A program made the position numbers and the translations under genes. Positions 1 to 8,390 of a stretch of 64,000 bases of DNA are shown in pieces. Below the pieces are notes generated by a model, which made no database searches, had not been told where the DNA came from, and saw only the letters and a program-made list of their open reading frames with translations. Source of the DNA: RHKX01 sp963839535 (GTDB taxonomy: Bacteria > Actinomycetota > Thermoleophilia > Solirubrobacterales > 70-9); NCBI GenBank assembly GCA_963839535.1, contig CAWIVF010000005.1:1-64000 (forward strand), given 5' to 3'. Position 1 is the first letter of the stretch. Each line of letters opens with the position of its first letter.

Positions 1-485
1 AGGAAGGGCTTCGCCGTCATCACGTAGATCGTCAGCACCACGATCAGGCCGGCGATGCCGCCGACCCTGCTGAGCTTCGCGCTGAGCTCGTCGAACTCGC
101 TCGAGAGCTTGCGGTCGCCGGCGCCGAGGTCCCGCTCGGCCAGCTTGACCGCCTGCCGGGTGCGCGGAGCGAAGAACCCATGCACGAGCCCGAAGAGGAT
201 CAGGATCGCGAGGAAGCCCCACGAGACGAAGAAGTCGCTCGCCTCGTAGGGGCCGTCGGAGACCAGGTAGAGGCCGGAGAGCAGGACGACGGTCATGCCG
301 AGCGTGCCGGCGACCCGGTCCCAGGCGACGATCGCGCGCCCGACCGGCGGGACCGCGGTTCCGCCCTCCCGGGCCGCGAACGCGATGAACACGCCGTAGG
401 CGAAGGTCGGTCCGAACGCCAGCACCACGGCGAGGATGTGGAAGAAGAGCGTGACGTCGTAGAACGAGACTGCTGTGACGATCAT
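1..485 (-). CDS. Membrane protein, DUF2269-like, 3' end cut by window edge
   Basis: Reading left from an ATG at 485 gives about 161 residues with no stop before the window edge. Four hydrophobic segments are visible at about residues 8-30, 55-77, 85-103 and 138-156. The last visible residues (VMTAKPFL) look like the end of this family, so only a few codons are probably missing. The layout resembles DUF2269-type small integral membrane proteins of unknown role, recalled by overall pattern rather than a diagnostic motif. It lies 28 bases after the prmA stop on the same strand, so it may be the last gene of the hrcA-dnaJ-prmA transcript. Confidence 0.6.
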   Translation of the reverse strand, partial: MIVTAVSFYDVTLFFHILAVVLAFGPTFAYGVFIAFAAREGGTAVPPVGRAIVAWDRVAGTLGMTVVLLSGLYLVSDGPYEASDFFVSWGFLAILILFGLVHGFFAPRTRQAVKLAERDLGAGDRKLSSEFDELSAKLSRVGGIAGLIVVLTIYVMTAKPF

Positions 486-513
486 GCGCGCAACATAACG
501 CGCCCGGAGGTCG

Positions 514-1347
514 TCATGCGCGCATCAGCAGAGCCGTCCAGTCGCCGACCGGGACGACGTCCTCCGCTCGGAGCCCGGCGGCGCCGAACGCGTCCCTCAC
601 CCCGTCGGCCTCGCTGCTCAGCAACCCGCTGAGGACGAGCCTCGGGGGCACCTCGATCACGCCCTCCTCCATCCGCGCGGCGAGCCCGCGCAGCAGCGGC
701 GCGGTCAGGTTGGCGACGACCGTCGGGGCCACGGGGGGCGCCTCCTCCCTCAGGTTCAGTCGCCGGAACGTCGCCGCCACGCCGTTCGCCTCGGCGTTGG
801 CCCGCGCGGCGGCCACCGCCGGCTCCTCGTGGTCGACGCCCTCGACCGGATCCCAGCCGAGCCGGGCGGCGGCGATCGCCAGGACGCCCGATCCCGTGCC
901 CCAATCCACCAGCGCTCCTCCGGCCTCGCCGCGATCGGCAAGCCCCAGCAGCAGCTCGAGGCAGCCGCGGGTGGTGGCGTGGGCGCCGGTCCCGAAGGCG
1001 CGGCCGGGATCGACCACGATGTCGATCTCCGCGTCGCGGCCCGATCCCTCCTCCCAGGACGGCCTCACCACCAGCCGGCCGCCCCCGACCAGCACCGGCT
1101 CGTGGAAGTCGCGCCAGCGATCCGCCCAGTCGTCGGGGATCTCGGTGGTCTCGATCTCGACCAGGCCGTCGCCGGCGGCCGCCTCGAGGTCGGGCAGCTC
1201 GGGGAGCTCGCCGGGCGGCCCGTAGATCGCGTACTCGACGTAGGTCTCCCCGCGGTCCTCCTCGACGCCGCCGGGCACCAGCTCGAGGAGCTCGGCGAGG
1301 ACCCGCTCGGCGAGCTCGGGCCGGCAGCGGACGGCGAGCCGGATCAC
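514..1347 (-). CDS. prmA: Ribosomal protein L11 methyltransferase
   Basis: 277 residues. An SAM-dependent methyltransferase expected to methylate ribosomal protein L11 in the cytoplasm. Visible signs are the family segment RAFGTGAHATTR (about residue 116), the glycine-rich SAM loop VDWGTGSGVLAIAAARLG (about 146-163), and VVANLTAPLL (about 210), which matches the catalytic N-x(4)-L motif of PrmA. The N-terminal 100 residues match the L11-binding domain in size. It starts 7 bases after the dnaJ stop, an order (hrcA-dnaJ-prmA) common in Gram-positive bacteria, so co-transcription is likely. Confidence 0.9.
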   Translation of the reverse strand: MIRLAVRCRPELAERVLAELLELVPGGVEEDRGETYVEYAIYGPPGELPELPDLEAAAGDGLVEIETTEIPDDWADRWRDFHEPVLVGGGRLVVRPSWEEGSGRDAEIDIVVDPGRAFGTGAHATTRGCLELLLGLADRGEAGGALVDWGTGSGVLAIAAARLGWDPVEGVDHEEPAVAAARANAEANGVAATFRRLNLREEAPPVAPTVVANLTAPLLRGLAARMEEGVIEVPPRLVLSGLLSSEADGVRDAFGAAGLRAEDVVPVGDWTALLMRA

Positions 1348-1354
1348 GGGCAGG

Positions 1355-2497
1355 TCATCGGAACGCGCGCTTGACGCGCTCGAAGATGCCCGCGCCGGAC
1401 CCGCCCGGGGCGTTGCGCGCCTCGAGCGAGGCCTCGAGCCGCTCGGCCAGCTCGCGCTGCTCGTCGGTGAGATGCACCGGCGTCACCACCTTGATCGCGA
1501 CGTGCAGATCACCGCGCCGCCCCGGTCCCCGCAGCGACGGCAGTCCCTCGCCACGGATCCTGATCGTGTCGCCGTGCTGGGTCCCGGCCTCGAGCTCGAT
1601 CTCCCGCTCGCCGGTGAGCGTCTCGACCGGCAGGGTCGCGCCGAGCATCGCGGTCGTCGCCGTCACCTCGAGCACGCTGACGAGGTCGGTTCCCTCCCGG
1701 TGGAAGCGGTCGTCCTCGGCGACGAGGACCTGCACGTAGAGGTCGCCGCTCGGGGCGCCGCTCTCTCCCGCGTGGCCGGCGCCGCCGATCCGGATCCGCT
1801 GCCCGTTCTCGATCCCGGCCGGGATCTCCACCTCGTACGTCTTGCGCTCGGCCTTCACCCCGTCGCCGCCGCAGACCTCGCAGGGCGTCTCCGGGACCTT
1901 GCCGTCGCCGCCGCACGTCGGGCAGGCCGAGGCGCGGACCATCTGGCCGAACGGGGTCCTGGTCGTCTGCCGGACCTGGCCCGCGCCACCGCACGTGTCG
2001 CAGGTGCGGATCGGGGTCCCCGGCTCAGCGCCGTTGCCGTTGCAGTGCTCGCAGCGGACGACGGCCCGGAAGGCGACCTCGCGGGTGACCCCCTCGAGCA
2101 CGTCGGCGAGGTCGATCTCGGTCCGGACGCCGACGTCCCCGCCCGGGGCCGGGCCCGCCCTGCCGCCGCCGCCGAAGACGTCGCCGAAGATCGACTCCCC
2201 GCCGCCGCCGAAGATCGAGGAGAAGATGTCCTCGAACCCGGTCGCCCCCTGAGCGCGCGAGTTGAAGCCCCCGGTGCGCAGGCCGTCGTGACCGAAGGCG
2301 TCGTAGGTGCGGCGGCGCTCGGCGTCGGAGAGGATCTCGTACGCCTCCGCCGCCTCCTTGAAGCTCTCCTCGGCGTTCGGGTCGTCCTTGTTGACGTCCG
2401 GGTGCAGCTCGCGGGCGAGCCGGCGGAACGCCTTCTTGATCTCGGACTCGTCGGCGCTGCGGTCGACGCCGAGGACCTCGTAGGGATCGCGGGGCAC
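1355..2497 (-). CDS. dnaJ: Chaperone protein DnaJ
   Basis: 380 residues from a GTG at 2497, chosen because translation then begins PRDPYEVLGV, the normal DnaJ N-terminus; longer readings run back into hrcA. Domains in order: J domain with the HPD tripeptide (ARELHPDVNKDD) that stimulates DnaK ATPase; a Gly/Phe-rich linker with FGGGG runs; a zinc-finger region with four CxxCxGxG repeats (CEHCNGNG, CDTCGGAG, CPTCGGDG, CEVCGGDG); and the C-terminal substrate-binding domains. All metal ligands are present. It begins 8 bases after the hrcA stop. dnaK and grpE are not in this window. Confidence 0.95.
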   Translation of the reverse strand: MPRDPYEVLGVDRSADESEIKKAFRRLARELHPDVNKDDPNAEESFKEAAEAYEILSDAERRRTYDAFGHDGLRTGGFNSRAQGATGFEDIFSSIFGGGGESIFGDVFGGGGRAGPAPGGDVGVRTEIDLADVLEGVTREVAFRAVVRCEHCNGNGAEPGTPIRTCDTCGGAGQVRQTTRTPFGQMVRASACPTCGGDGKVPETPCEVCGGDGVKAERKTYEVEIPAGIENGQRIRIGGAGHAGESGAPSGDLYVQVLVAEDDRFHREGTDLVSVLEVTATTAMLGATLPVETLTGEREIELEAGTQHGDTIRIRGEGLPSLRGPGRRGDLHVAIKVVTPVHLTDEQRELAERLEASLEARNAPGGSGAGIFERVKRAFR

Positions 2498-2505
2498 GGT
2501 GCGGT

Positions 2506-3537
2506 CTAGCCCTCGTAGACCGTGGCGAAGAAGCGGGACAGCTCGCCGGCGGCGTCGCGGACGGAGTCGATGGCGCGGGCGTAGTCCATCCGCAGCGGCC
2601 CGACCACCCCGACCGCGCCGAGGTTGCGGTAGCCGAGGCCGTAGCTGGCGCTGATCATGCTGACCGAGCGCAGCGCCGGCTCGGGGTTCTCCTCGCCGAT
2701 GCAGAGGAAGACCGAACGCTCGCGCAGCGCCGAGCGCAGCACCGAGAGGACGCTGACCCGGCCCTCGAGCGCGCTCACGACCCCGTCCGGATGGGGGATG
2801 TCGCCGGCGTGGGACTCCGAGAGCAGCCGGGCGGTCCCATCCATGTAGAGCTGCTGAGGCGAGGCCTGGGCGAGCTCGTCGATCGCCTCGCCGATCTCGC
2901 CGAGGAAGCGGCGCTCGCGGTCGCCGAGCTCCGGGTCGTCGATCCGGGCGGCGATCGTCCGCGAGCCGATCCCGAGCCCGGCGAGGCGCTCGTTGAGGAA
3001 GGCCGAGGCCCATTCGACCAGCCCGGGGTCGACGGTCGTCTCGAAGGTGAAGACGCGCTTGGCCACGTCGCCGTTGTCGGCGATCGCGACGACGGCGACG
3101 ACCCGCGGCTGCAGCCGCAGCACCTCGATCCGGTGGATCGTCGCGGTGCTGGCCGGCGGCGCCGTCGCCAGGGCGAGGAGGTCGTTGGCCTGGGCGAGGG
3201 CGGCGGTCGTCTCCCGCAGCGCCTCCTCGACCTCATGGCGGACCTTCGAGAGGCCGGGACCGACCGCGACCTCGGGAGTGCGCCCGCGGGCCCGCGACTC
3301 GATCAGGTCGTCGGCGTAGCGCCGGTAGCCGGCGTCGGTCGGGACCCGGCCGGCGCTCGTGTGGGGATGGGTGAGGTAGCCCTCGCGCTCGAGGGCGGCG
3401 AGCTCGGAGCGCACCGTCGAGGGGCCCCATTCGACGTCGGGGCGATCGGCGATCGTCCGGGACCCGACCGGGGTTCCGGACTTGAGGTATGCCTCCACCG
3501 CAAGGTCGAGGATCTGCGCCTGTCGCTCACTGAGCAT
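2506..3537 (-). CDS. hrcA: Heat-inducible transcription repressor HrcA
   Basis: 343 residues, the normal length. HrcA represses class I heat-shock genes by binding CIRCE operators. The N-terminus (MLSERQAQILDLAVEAYLKSG) is the typical winged-helix start, followed by PVGSRTIADR and GPSTVRSELAALEREGYLTHPHTSAGRVPT, the recognition helix and conserved HTSAGR stretch. The C-terminal half has the GAF-like domain ending GPLRMDYARAIDSV. No CIRCE inverted repeat was found in the 48-base gap upstream, but a TAGAAT hexamer sits 7 bases before the ATG, which suggests a leaderless promoter. Confidence 0.95.
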   Translation of the reverse strand: MLSERQAQILDLAVEAYLKSGTPVGSRTIADRPDVEWGPSTVRSELAALEREGYLTHPHTSAGRVPTDAGYRRYADDLIESRARGRTPEVAVGPGLSKVRHEVEEALRETTAALAQANDLLALATAPPASTATIHRIEVLRLQPRVVAVVAIADNGDVAKRVFTFETTVDPGLVEWASAFLNERLAGLGIGSRTIAARIDDPELGDRERRFLGEIGEAIDELAQASPQQLYMDGTARLLSESHAGDIPHPDGVVSALEGRVSVLSVLRSALRERSVFLCIGEENPEPALRSVSMISASYGLGYRNLGAVGVVGPLRMDYARAIDSVRDAAGELSRFFATVYEG

Positions 3538-3544
3538 GTCGCTG

Positions 3545-3550
3545 ATTCTA
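3545..3550 (-). promoter_or_regulatory. Candidate -10 hexamer of hrcA
   Basis: On the minus strand TAGAAT lies 7 bases before the hrcA ATG, outside any coding sequence. This fits the TANNNT-N6-9-start arrangement of leaderless promoters in Actinobacteria. No clear -35 box was recognised. Confidence 0.45.
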
Positions 3551-3585
3551 GGAAGCGGGCCGAGCGCGGAGCCCGGGCCGTTCGC

Positions 3586-3915
3586 TCAAGGGGCCCGGCC
3601 GACCACGAATGCGGCGACGAAGAACAGGACCGCGAGCAGCACCAGAACCGCGAAGACGCCGTAGCGCCGGCCGCGGGCAGCTGCGTAGAACCCGGCCATC
3701 GTGGCGACGAAAGCGGTGAGGCCCGACCCGACGAGGAGGGCGGCGAGGAGGGTGCGGCGCTCGACCGAGCCCGGAAAGCACTCGATGCTCGGATCGGCAC
3801 TGCGATTGACCTCGCGGCACGTGTCGTCGCGGAGGATGTCCACGGCGGTGCCGATGCACAGCAGGCCCCCGATCCCGATTGCCAGCGCGACCAGGGCGAT
3901 CGCGAGGGCCCTCAA
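3586..3915 (-). CDS. Small hypothetical membrane protein
   Basis: 109 residues; family not recognised. Three hydrophobic segments (about residues 3-26, 54-76 and 84-106) with a short loop containing three cysteines (LLC, DDTC, IECFPG) between the first two. The ATG overlaps the TGA of the upstream dehydratase gene by an ATGA junction, so translation is probably coupled. Nothing in it points to a function. Confidence 0.65.
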   Translation of the reverse strand: MRALAIALVALAIGIGGLLCIGTAVDILRDDTCREVNRSADPSIECFPGSVERRTLLAALLVGSGLTAFVATMAGFYAAARGRRYGVFAVLVLLAVLFFVAAFVVGRAP

Positions 3916-4313
3916 CGCAGCTCGAGCTCTGCCTCGGCGTTCCGCACGATGCCGGTGCCGGCCTGAGTCGCCTCCGTGTCGATCACGAGCCTGTCGCCAT
4001 CGCGCTCCCGGACCGTGCCGGTGACGACGATCTCCTCCTCGGGGACGCCCATCCCGCGGAACTGGACCTTGAGCCGGCGCAGCGTCCGCGGGTCGGAACC
4101 GGCCGCCTCGGTCTGCGCGCGGGCCACCTGGGCCATCGTGTAGAGGCCGTGGAGGATGTTGCGCGGCAGGCCCACCATCTGGGCGAAGTCGTTGTCGATG
4201 TGGATCGGGTTGAAGTCGCCCGAGGCGCCGGCGTAGCGGTGCGGGAGGTACTTGTCGGGCGTCACCCGCAGCTCCGGGATCGCGTCGCCCTCGTTCAGAT
4301 CGGCGCCGGCCAT
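3912..4313 (-). CDS. MaoC-like (HadB-type) dehydratase subunit
   Basis: 133 residues from the ATG at 4313 (a GTG at 4319 is possible). Single hot-dog fold of the MaoC/HadB type, which hydrates or dehydrates enoyl/3-hydroxyacyl thioesters. The motif ASGDFNPIHIDNDFA (about residues 30-44) holds the Asp and His used for catalysis in hydratase-2 and HadB enzymes, followed by LPRNILHGLYTMA. The preceding gene has an HadA-like fold without this motif, so the two probably form a HadA-HadB-like heterodimer with this as catalytic subunit. The substrate is not shown by the sequence. Its stop overlaps the next gene's start. Confidence 0.85.
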   Translation of the reverse strand: MAGADLNEGDAIPELRVTPDKYLPHRYAGASGDFNPIHIDNDFAQMVGLPRNILHGLYTMAQVARAQTEAAGSDPRTLRRLKVQFRGMGVPEEEIVVTGTVRERDGDRLVIDTEATQAGTGIVRNAEAELELR

Positions 4314-4315
4314 CC

Positions 4316-4756
4316 TCACACCCCCCGGACGATGTTCGTCCACGTCGCGCGGACGACCTCGTCGCCGTCCTGGTTCACCGAGGTCGACTCGAACACGTAG
4401 AAGCCCTTGCCGTCCCGCTCGCTGATGTCGGCGACGCGGGAGGTCGTCGTGATCACGTCCCCGGCGCAGACCGGCTCGCCCCAGACGAACTCCTGGCCGC
4501 CGTGGACCATCGCCGCGAAGTTGATCGCGACGTCGGGATCGAGGATCGCCGGGCCGAGCGCGGGCGAGCTGTAGACGACGGTGAACATCGGCGGCGCGAC
4601 GACGTCGCGGAACCCGGCCGCCCTGGCCGCCTCGCGGTCGTGATGCACCGCGCCGCTCTCCCCGACCGCGTTCGCGTACTCCCGGATCTTCTCGAGGCCG
4701 ACCTCGTAGGTGACCGCCGGGTACTCCTTGCCAACAGCTTTCGTCTCGACCGGCAT
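4316..4756 (-). CDS. FAS1-like (HadA-type) dehydratase partner subunit
   Basis: 146 residues, N-terminal hot-dog dehydratase type (PF13452-like). Typical stretches are YEVGLEKIREYANAVGES, APPMFTVVYSS and HGGQEFVWGEPVCAGD. In mycobacteria HadA has this fold and is the non-catalytic partner of HadB; the same division is inferred here because the catalytic motif is in the next gene, which begins 2 bases after this stop. The start lies 9 bases downstream of a TAGGAT hexamer whose TAG is also the stop of the upstream gene, so a separate promoter is uncertain. Confidence 0.8.
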   Translation of the reverse strand: MPVETKAVGKEYPAVTYEVGLEKIREYANAVGESGAVHHDREAARAAGFRDVVAPPMFTVVYSSPALGPAILDPDVAINFAAMVHGGQEFVWGEPVCAGDVITTTSRVADISERDGKGFYVFESTSVNQDGDEVVRATWTNIVRGV

Positions 4757-4768
4757 CGGGGCGCGATC

Positions 4769-6647
4769 CTAGTGCTCGCGACGGACCTGCGAGCCCCCGG
4801 TGATCGTCTCCGTCCCGTCGGCGAAGCGGACCAGGGCCTTGTTGCCGCCGTCGTAGTCGGGCGCCCAGAGGAGCAGCGTCGCCTCCTTGCGGTCGTCGTC
4901 GCCGGGACCGACGGTGCACGGCTCCTCGCTCGGCTCGTCGAGGCCGCGCCAGAGGCGGACGAAGGGGTTCGACTCCCACTCCTCCCCGATCGTCGACGGC
5001 TCACGGTGGCCGGGGTGGATCCGCACCTCGTGCGGCAGCTCCATCAGCCGGTCCATGACGGACGACCTCAGGTCGCCGAGGCCGGTCGCGCCGGGAGCGC
5101 CCGTCCCGCCGACCGTCCCCTTGAAGAGGACGTCCGCGGTCAGGCAGTCGTCGTCGTTGATGCGCAGGGCGAGGTGGTCGCCGCAGTGCCCCGGGGTGTG
5201 GATCGCCTCGATCCGCAGGCCGCCGGTCTCGAGCACGTCGCCGTCGTCGATCGTCTCGGTGACGGCGTCGCCGACCTCCTCCTTGCAGAGCGGATGGCCG
5301 AGGACCGGGACGCCGAAGCGCTCGGCCAGCTTCTCGACCCCGACGACGTGGTCGTAGTGGTGGTGGGTCAGGAGGATGTGGGTGATCGTCGTCCCCTCCC
5401 GCTCGACCCGCTCGACCAGCGGATCGGTGGCGAGGTTGGAGTCGATCAGCACTCCGGTCCCCCCCACCTCGTCGACGGCGAGGTAGGCGTTGGAGAGCCA
5501 TTCGGACTGCTCGACACGTTGGAGAATCATTATGTTGAACTCTATGACGCTGCGGATCCCGTCCTGGGCCTCCATCAGCTCGAAGCCGCGGTTCACCTCG
5601 TCCAGGCCGATCCGGTGGGAGATGAACGGGTCCACGTCGATCTGGCCCTGCATGTAGAGGTCGACCAGCTTCGGCACGCCCTCGCGGCCCTTGACGCCGC
5701 CGAACGAGGAGCCGGCGACGCGCCTGCCGGTGATCAGCCAGCGCGGGATCACGTCCAGGGTCTCCCCCTTGCCGGCGACGCCGGCGACCGTGCACAGCCC
5801 CCACGCCATCCGCGCGGTCTCGACCGCCTGCGCCATCACCCTCACGTTCCCGGTGGCCTCGAAGGTGTAGTCGAAGCCGAAGTTGCCCTCGGTCATCTCC
5901 AGCAGGCGCTCGACCGTGTTCTCGTCGGCCTTGACCAGATCGGTCGCGCCCTGGCCGCGGGCGAGCTCGAGGCGCTCCTCGGAGAGGTCGACGCAGACGA
6001 TCCGCTCCGCCCCCTGCAGCCGGCAGCCGGCGACGGCGCCGAGGCCGACCATCCCGGCGCCGAACACGGCGCAGGTGCTGCCCGCGCGGACCTCGGCCGT
6101 GTTCATCGCCGCGCCCAGCCCGGTGGAGAGGCCGCACGCGAACAGGCAGGCCCGGTCGAGCGGCGCCTCGGGATCGACCTTGGCGAGGGCGATCTCGGGC
6201 ATCACGGTGTACTCGGCGAAGGTGGACGTGCCCATGAAGTGGCGGATCTCCTCCCCGGAGCCGGCGCGGCGCAGCCGCGTGGTGCCGTCGGGGAGATGCC
6301 CGAGGTTCTGCTCGGCCCTGATCGCCATGCAGAGGTTCGTCCGCGGGTCGACGCAGTGCACGCACTCGCCGCACTGCGGTGAGAAGAGCGTGACGACGTG
6401 GTCGCCCTCCGCGAGCGAGGTGACCCCCTCCCCGACCCGCTCGACGACCCCGGCGCCCTCGTGGCCGAGCACCGCGGGCGCATACCCGGAGGGATCGACG
6501 CCGGAGGCCGTGTAGAGGTCGGTGTGGCAGACCCCGCAGGCAACGAGCCGAACAAGCACCTCGCCGGCCCGAGGATCCTCGAAGCTCAACCTCCTGAACA
6601 ACAAGCGGCTCGCCAAATTCCTCAAGAACGGCCGCGCGCATCCTCAT
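4769..6647 (-). CDS. Mycothiol-type formaldehyde dehydrogenase joined to an MBL-fold hydrolase; frameshift near N-terminus
   Basis: About 625 residues after removing one surplus base near 6582 (as written the frame breaks after VVQEVEL; removal restores VELEDPRAGEVLVR). Residues 1 to about 368 form a zinc alcohol dehydrogenase of the class III/MscR type: catalytic zinc region CGVCHTDL and GHEGAG, structural zinc cysteines CGECVHC...NLC, and a Rossmann loop VFGAGMVGLG. Residues about 373-625 form a metallo-beta-lactamase fold with THHHYDH, HTPGHCGDH, DVLFKGT and HPGHREPS. In Mycobacterium tuberculosis MscR (Rv2259) is followed by a separate MBL gene (Rv2260). Here the two run in one frame across an AT-rich join at about 5519-5548. 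Because this gene already carries an indel, the fusion could be real or an artefact. A GAGGAGGG Shine-Dalgarno favours the start at 6647. Likely role: oxidation of S-hydroxymethyl-mycothiol and hydrolysis of the thioester product. Confidence 0.8.
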
Positions 6648-6651
6648 GCCT

Positions 6652-6969
6652 TCACCCTCCTCGATCGGATCCCCATCCTAGGCGGCCCCGGGAGCAGGAG
6701 GGCGGCCGGGCGTGCCAGCCGAACTCAGGGAGCCGCGCCAGCGGCGACGGGAGGCTGGAGGCCGCCCGGCCGCCCGCTAGGGCCGTCACCGGCTCGGCGA
6801 GCTTCAGATCCTTCTTGGTGGCATCAAGCGACACCAGGTAGCTGCGCTTGCTGACCCGAGTAGCGAGCCCCCGCCGCTCGAGCTTCTTCATCGCGGCCGG
6901 GCAGCGCTTGCAGCGCGGCCCGGACTTGCAGCACTTCTTCTTCGTCTTGACGAGACGCTCGGCGGCCAT
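6652..6969 (-). CDS. Small Cys/Lys-rich conserved hypothetical protein
   Basis: 105 residues. The first 50 contain a basic cysteine cluster (KKKCCKSGPRCKRCPAAM) then KKLERRGLATRV and SYLVSLD, a pattern I recall from short actinobacterial proteins of unknown function; a metal-binding knuckle is possible. The C-terminal half is Pro/Arg/Gly-rich and unconserved-looking and may be an out-of-frame extension. It stops 4 bases before the dehydrogenase start, on the same strand. No function is proposed. Confidence 0.5.
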   Translation of the reverse strand: MAAERLVKTKKKCCKSGPRCKRCPAAMKKLERRGLATRVSKRSYLVSLDATKKDLKLAEPVTALAGGRAASSLPSPLARLPEFGWHARPPSCSRGRLGWGSDRGG

Positions 6970-7009
6970 CGACGGCGCAGGCTAGCAGGACTCAGTTAGG
7001 TCGCCCTAA

Positions 7010-7999
7010 CTACCAGCGGAGCCGGGCCTGGTCGGGCGCTCCCAGATCCGGCAGGGCCTCCTCGGCGCTCTCGCGCAATTGCGCCGAGCGCTCGCGGGCC
7101 CGGATCGCCCACCACTCGTATGCCCGGCTGACGGCGAGGTAGGCCACGATCGCGTAGACCCAGCCGAGGATCACGTCGGCGACGTAGTGCTCCCCCGTGT
7201 AGACGAGGGTCAGGCTCATCGCCAGCGCATAGGCGAGGCAGGCGATCCGCGGCCAGCGGCCGGAGCTCCAGAAGAAGCAGAGGATCAGCACGGGGAACGC
7301 GGTGTGCAGCGAGGGGATCGCCGCGACCTCGTTGGACATGTTGCTGCCGCGGTCCCAGATCGCCGCCGCGTGCTCGACGCCGAGCCCGTCCCAGACGCCA
7401 CCCACCACCCGGCCGATCGGGCCGATGTATCCGTCGTCGCTGGCCATCCAGGGCGGCACGGCCGGGAAGAGCGCGTAGGTCACGAAGGCCGCGGCGGTGA
7501 CGGTCAGGACCATCGCCCGGAACCGGAGGAACCGCGGGCGCGCGATCCGCCAGAGGACGGCCGCGACCGCGACCGTCACGAAGAAATGGCTCAGGTAGAC
7601 GGCCCAGGCGGCGACGTCCCAGACGTGCAGGACGCCCGGCTCGTAGAAGCGCTCCTGGAGCTGGACCGCGGGGACGCCGCCGAAGAGGAACTCATCGACG
7701 TCGATCTGCGGCAGCACGTGCGGTTCGAAGAGGGGGTTCTGCCCGACCCGGCCGCGCAGCGTGTCGTAGACGAAGAGGAGGGCGAAGAACGGCAGCCAGT
7801 CGAAGATCACCCCGCGCGCCCAGCCGCGCAGATCGGCGGCGGAGACCGCCAGCAGGCCGACGAGGATCCAGAGGAAGATCACGTCGCGGGAGAGCATCAG
7901 CCCGTTGACGGCGACGAGGATCGCCGTCCCGATGCAGAAGACGACGAGGCCGATCAGGGCCGAGCGGCGACCGCGATCGATGGGTCGGCCGTCGTTCAT
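7010..7999 (-). CDS. PAP2-family (AUR1/Ipt-like) membrane phosphatase or transferase
   Basis: 329 residues with six or seven hydrophobic segments. The PAP2 signature is visible late: AIPSLHTAFPVL (the SxxxH element, about 225-236) and YTGEHYVADVILGWVYA (the GxHxxxD element, about 267-283), carrying the two catalytic histidines and the aspartate. The large N-terminal part and the FGGVPAVQLQERF segment resemble the inositolphosphorylceramide/AUR1-like branch, so it may act on phospholipid or phosphoinositol head groups at the membrane surface. Substrate cannot be told from sequence. Confidence 0.8.
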   Translation of the reverse strand: MNDGRPIDRGRRSALIGLVVFCIGTAILVAVNGLMLSRDVIFLWILVGLLAVSAADLRGWARGVIFDWLPFFALLFVYDTLRGRVGQNPLFEPHVLPQIDVDEFLFGGVPAVQLQERFYEPGVLHVWDVAAWAVYLSHFFVTVAVAAVLWRIARPRFLRFRAMVLTVTAAAFVTYALFPAVPPWMASDDGYIGPIGRVVGGVWDGLGVEHAAAIWDRGSNMSNEVAAIPSLHTAFPVLILCFFWSSGRWPRIACLAYALAMSLTLVYTGEHYVADVILGWVYAIVAYLAVSRAYEWWAIRARERSAQLRESAEEALPDLGAPDQARLRW

Positions 8000-8008
8000 A
8001 GGCCGCGG

Positions 8009-8014
8009 ATCATA
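8009..8014 (-). promoter_or_regulatory. Candidate -10 hexamer of the PAP2 gene
   Basis: TATGAT on the minus strand, 9 bases before the ATG at 7999 and clear of the upstream stop at 8040. Fits a leaderless or near-leaderless promoter. Confidence 0.4.
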
Positions 8015-8039
8015 GGCGCGGCCCGGACGCCGGCGAGGG

Positions 8040-8381
8040 TCAGGTGGCCCGGACCAGATCGACGATCGTGATGCAGCCCGAGAGCGTCTCCGGCTGCGGC
8101 CCCGGGCTCATCCTGGTCGCGTCCCAGCAGCCCGCGTCCTTCGTCTCGACCTCGTAGAGGCTCGTCTCGTCGGGCGACGAGCCGACGACCTTGCAGATGA
8201 AGCGCTCGTCGTCCCCCTCCCGCTCGGCGCAGGTCCCGGTGTCCTCGGCGTCGGCCGCCGCGCGGATGGATTCGGCCAGGGACTTCTCGCTGACGCCGAT
8301 CACGGCTCCGGGCCGGTACAGGAGGAAACCGATCGCCGCGAGCGCGAGCAGGACCAGGACGAGGGCCAGCAGCTTCCCCAT
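8040..8381 (-). CDS. Hypothetical membrane-anchored or secreted small protein
   Basis: 113 residues. One N-terminal hydrophobic helix (about 2-22, LLALVLVLLALAAIGFLLY) followed by a soluble acidic domain with four cysteines (GTCAE, FICKV, AGCWD, SGCIT), probably extracytoplasmic and disulfide-bonded. Family not recognised. It follows plsC by 9 bases on the same strand; the TAG of that stop also reads as a TAGCCT hexamer 6 bases before the start. Confidence 0.6.
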   Translation of the reverse strand: MGKLLALVLVLLALAAIGFLLYRPGAVIGVSEKSLAESIRAAADAEDTGTCAEREGDDERFICKVVGSSPDETSLYEVETKDAGCWDATRMSPGPQPETLSGCITIVDLVRAT

Positions 8382-8390
8382 CGGGTCAGG

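Noticed and set aside
3538..3585. CIRCE operator upstream of hrcA
   Set aside because: No TTAGCACTC/GAGTGCTAA-type inverted repeat is present in the gap.
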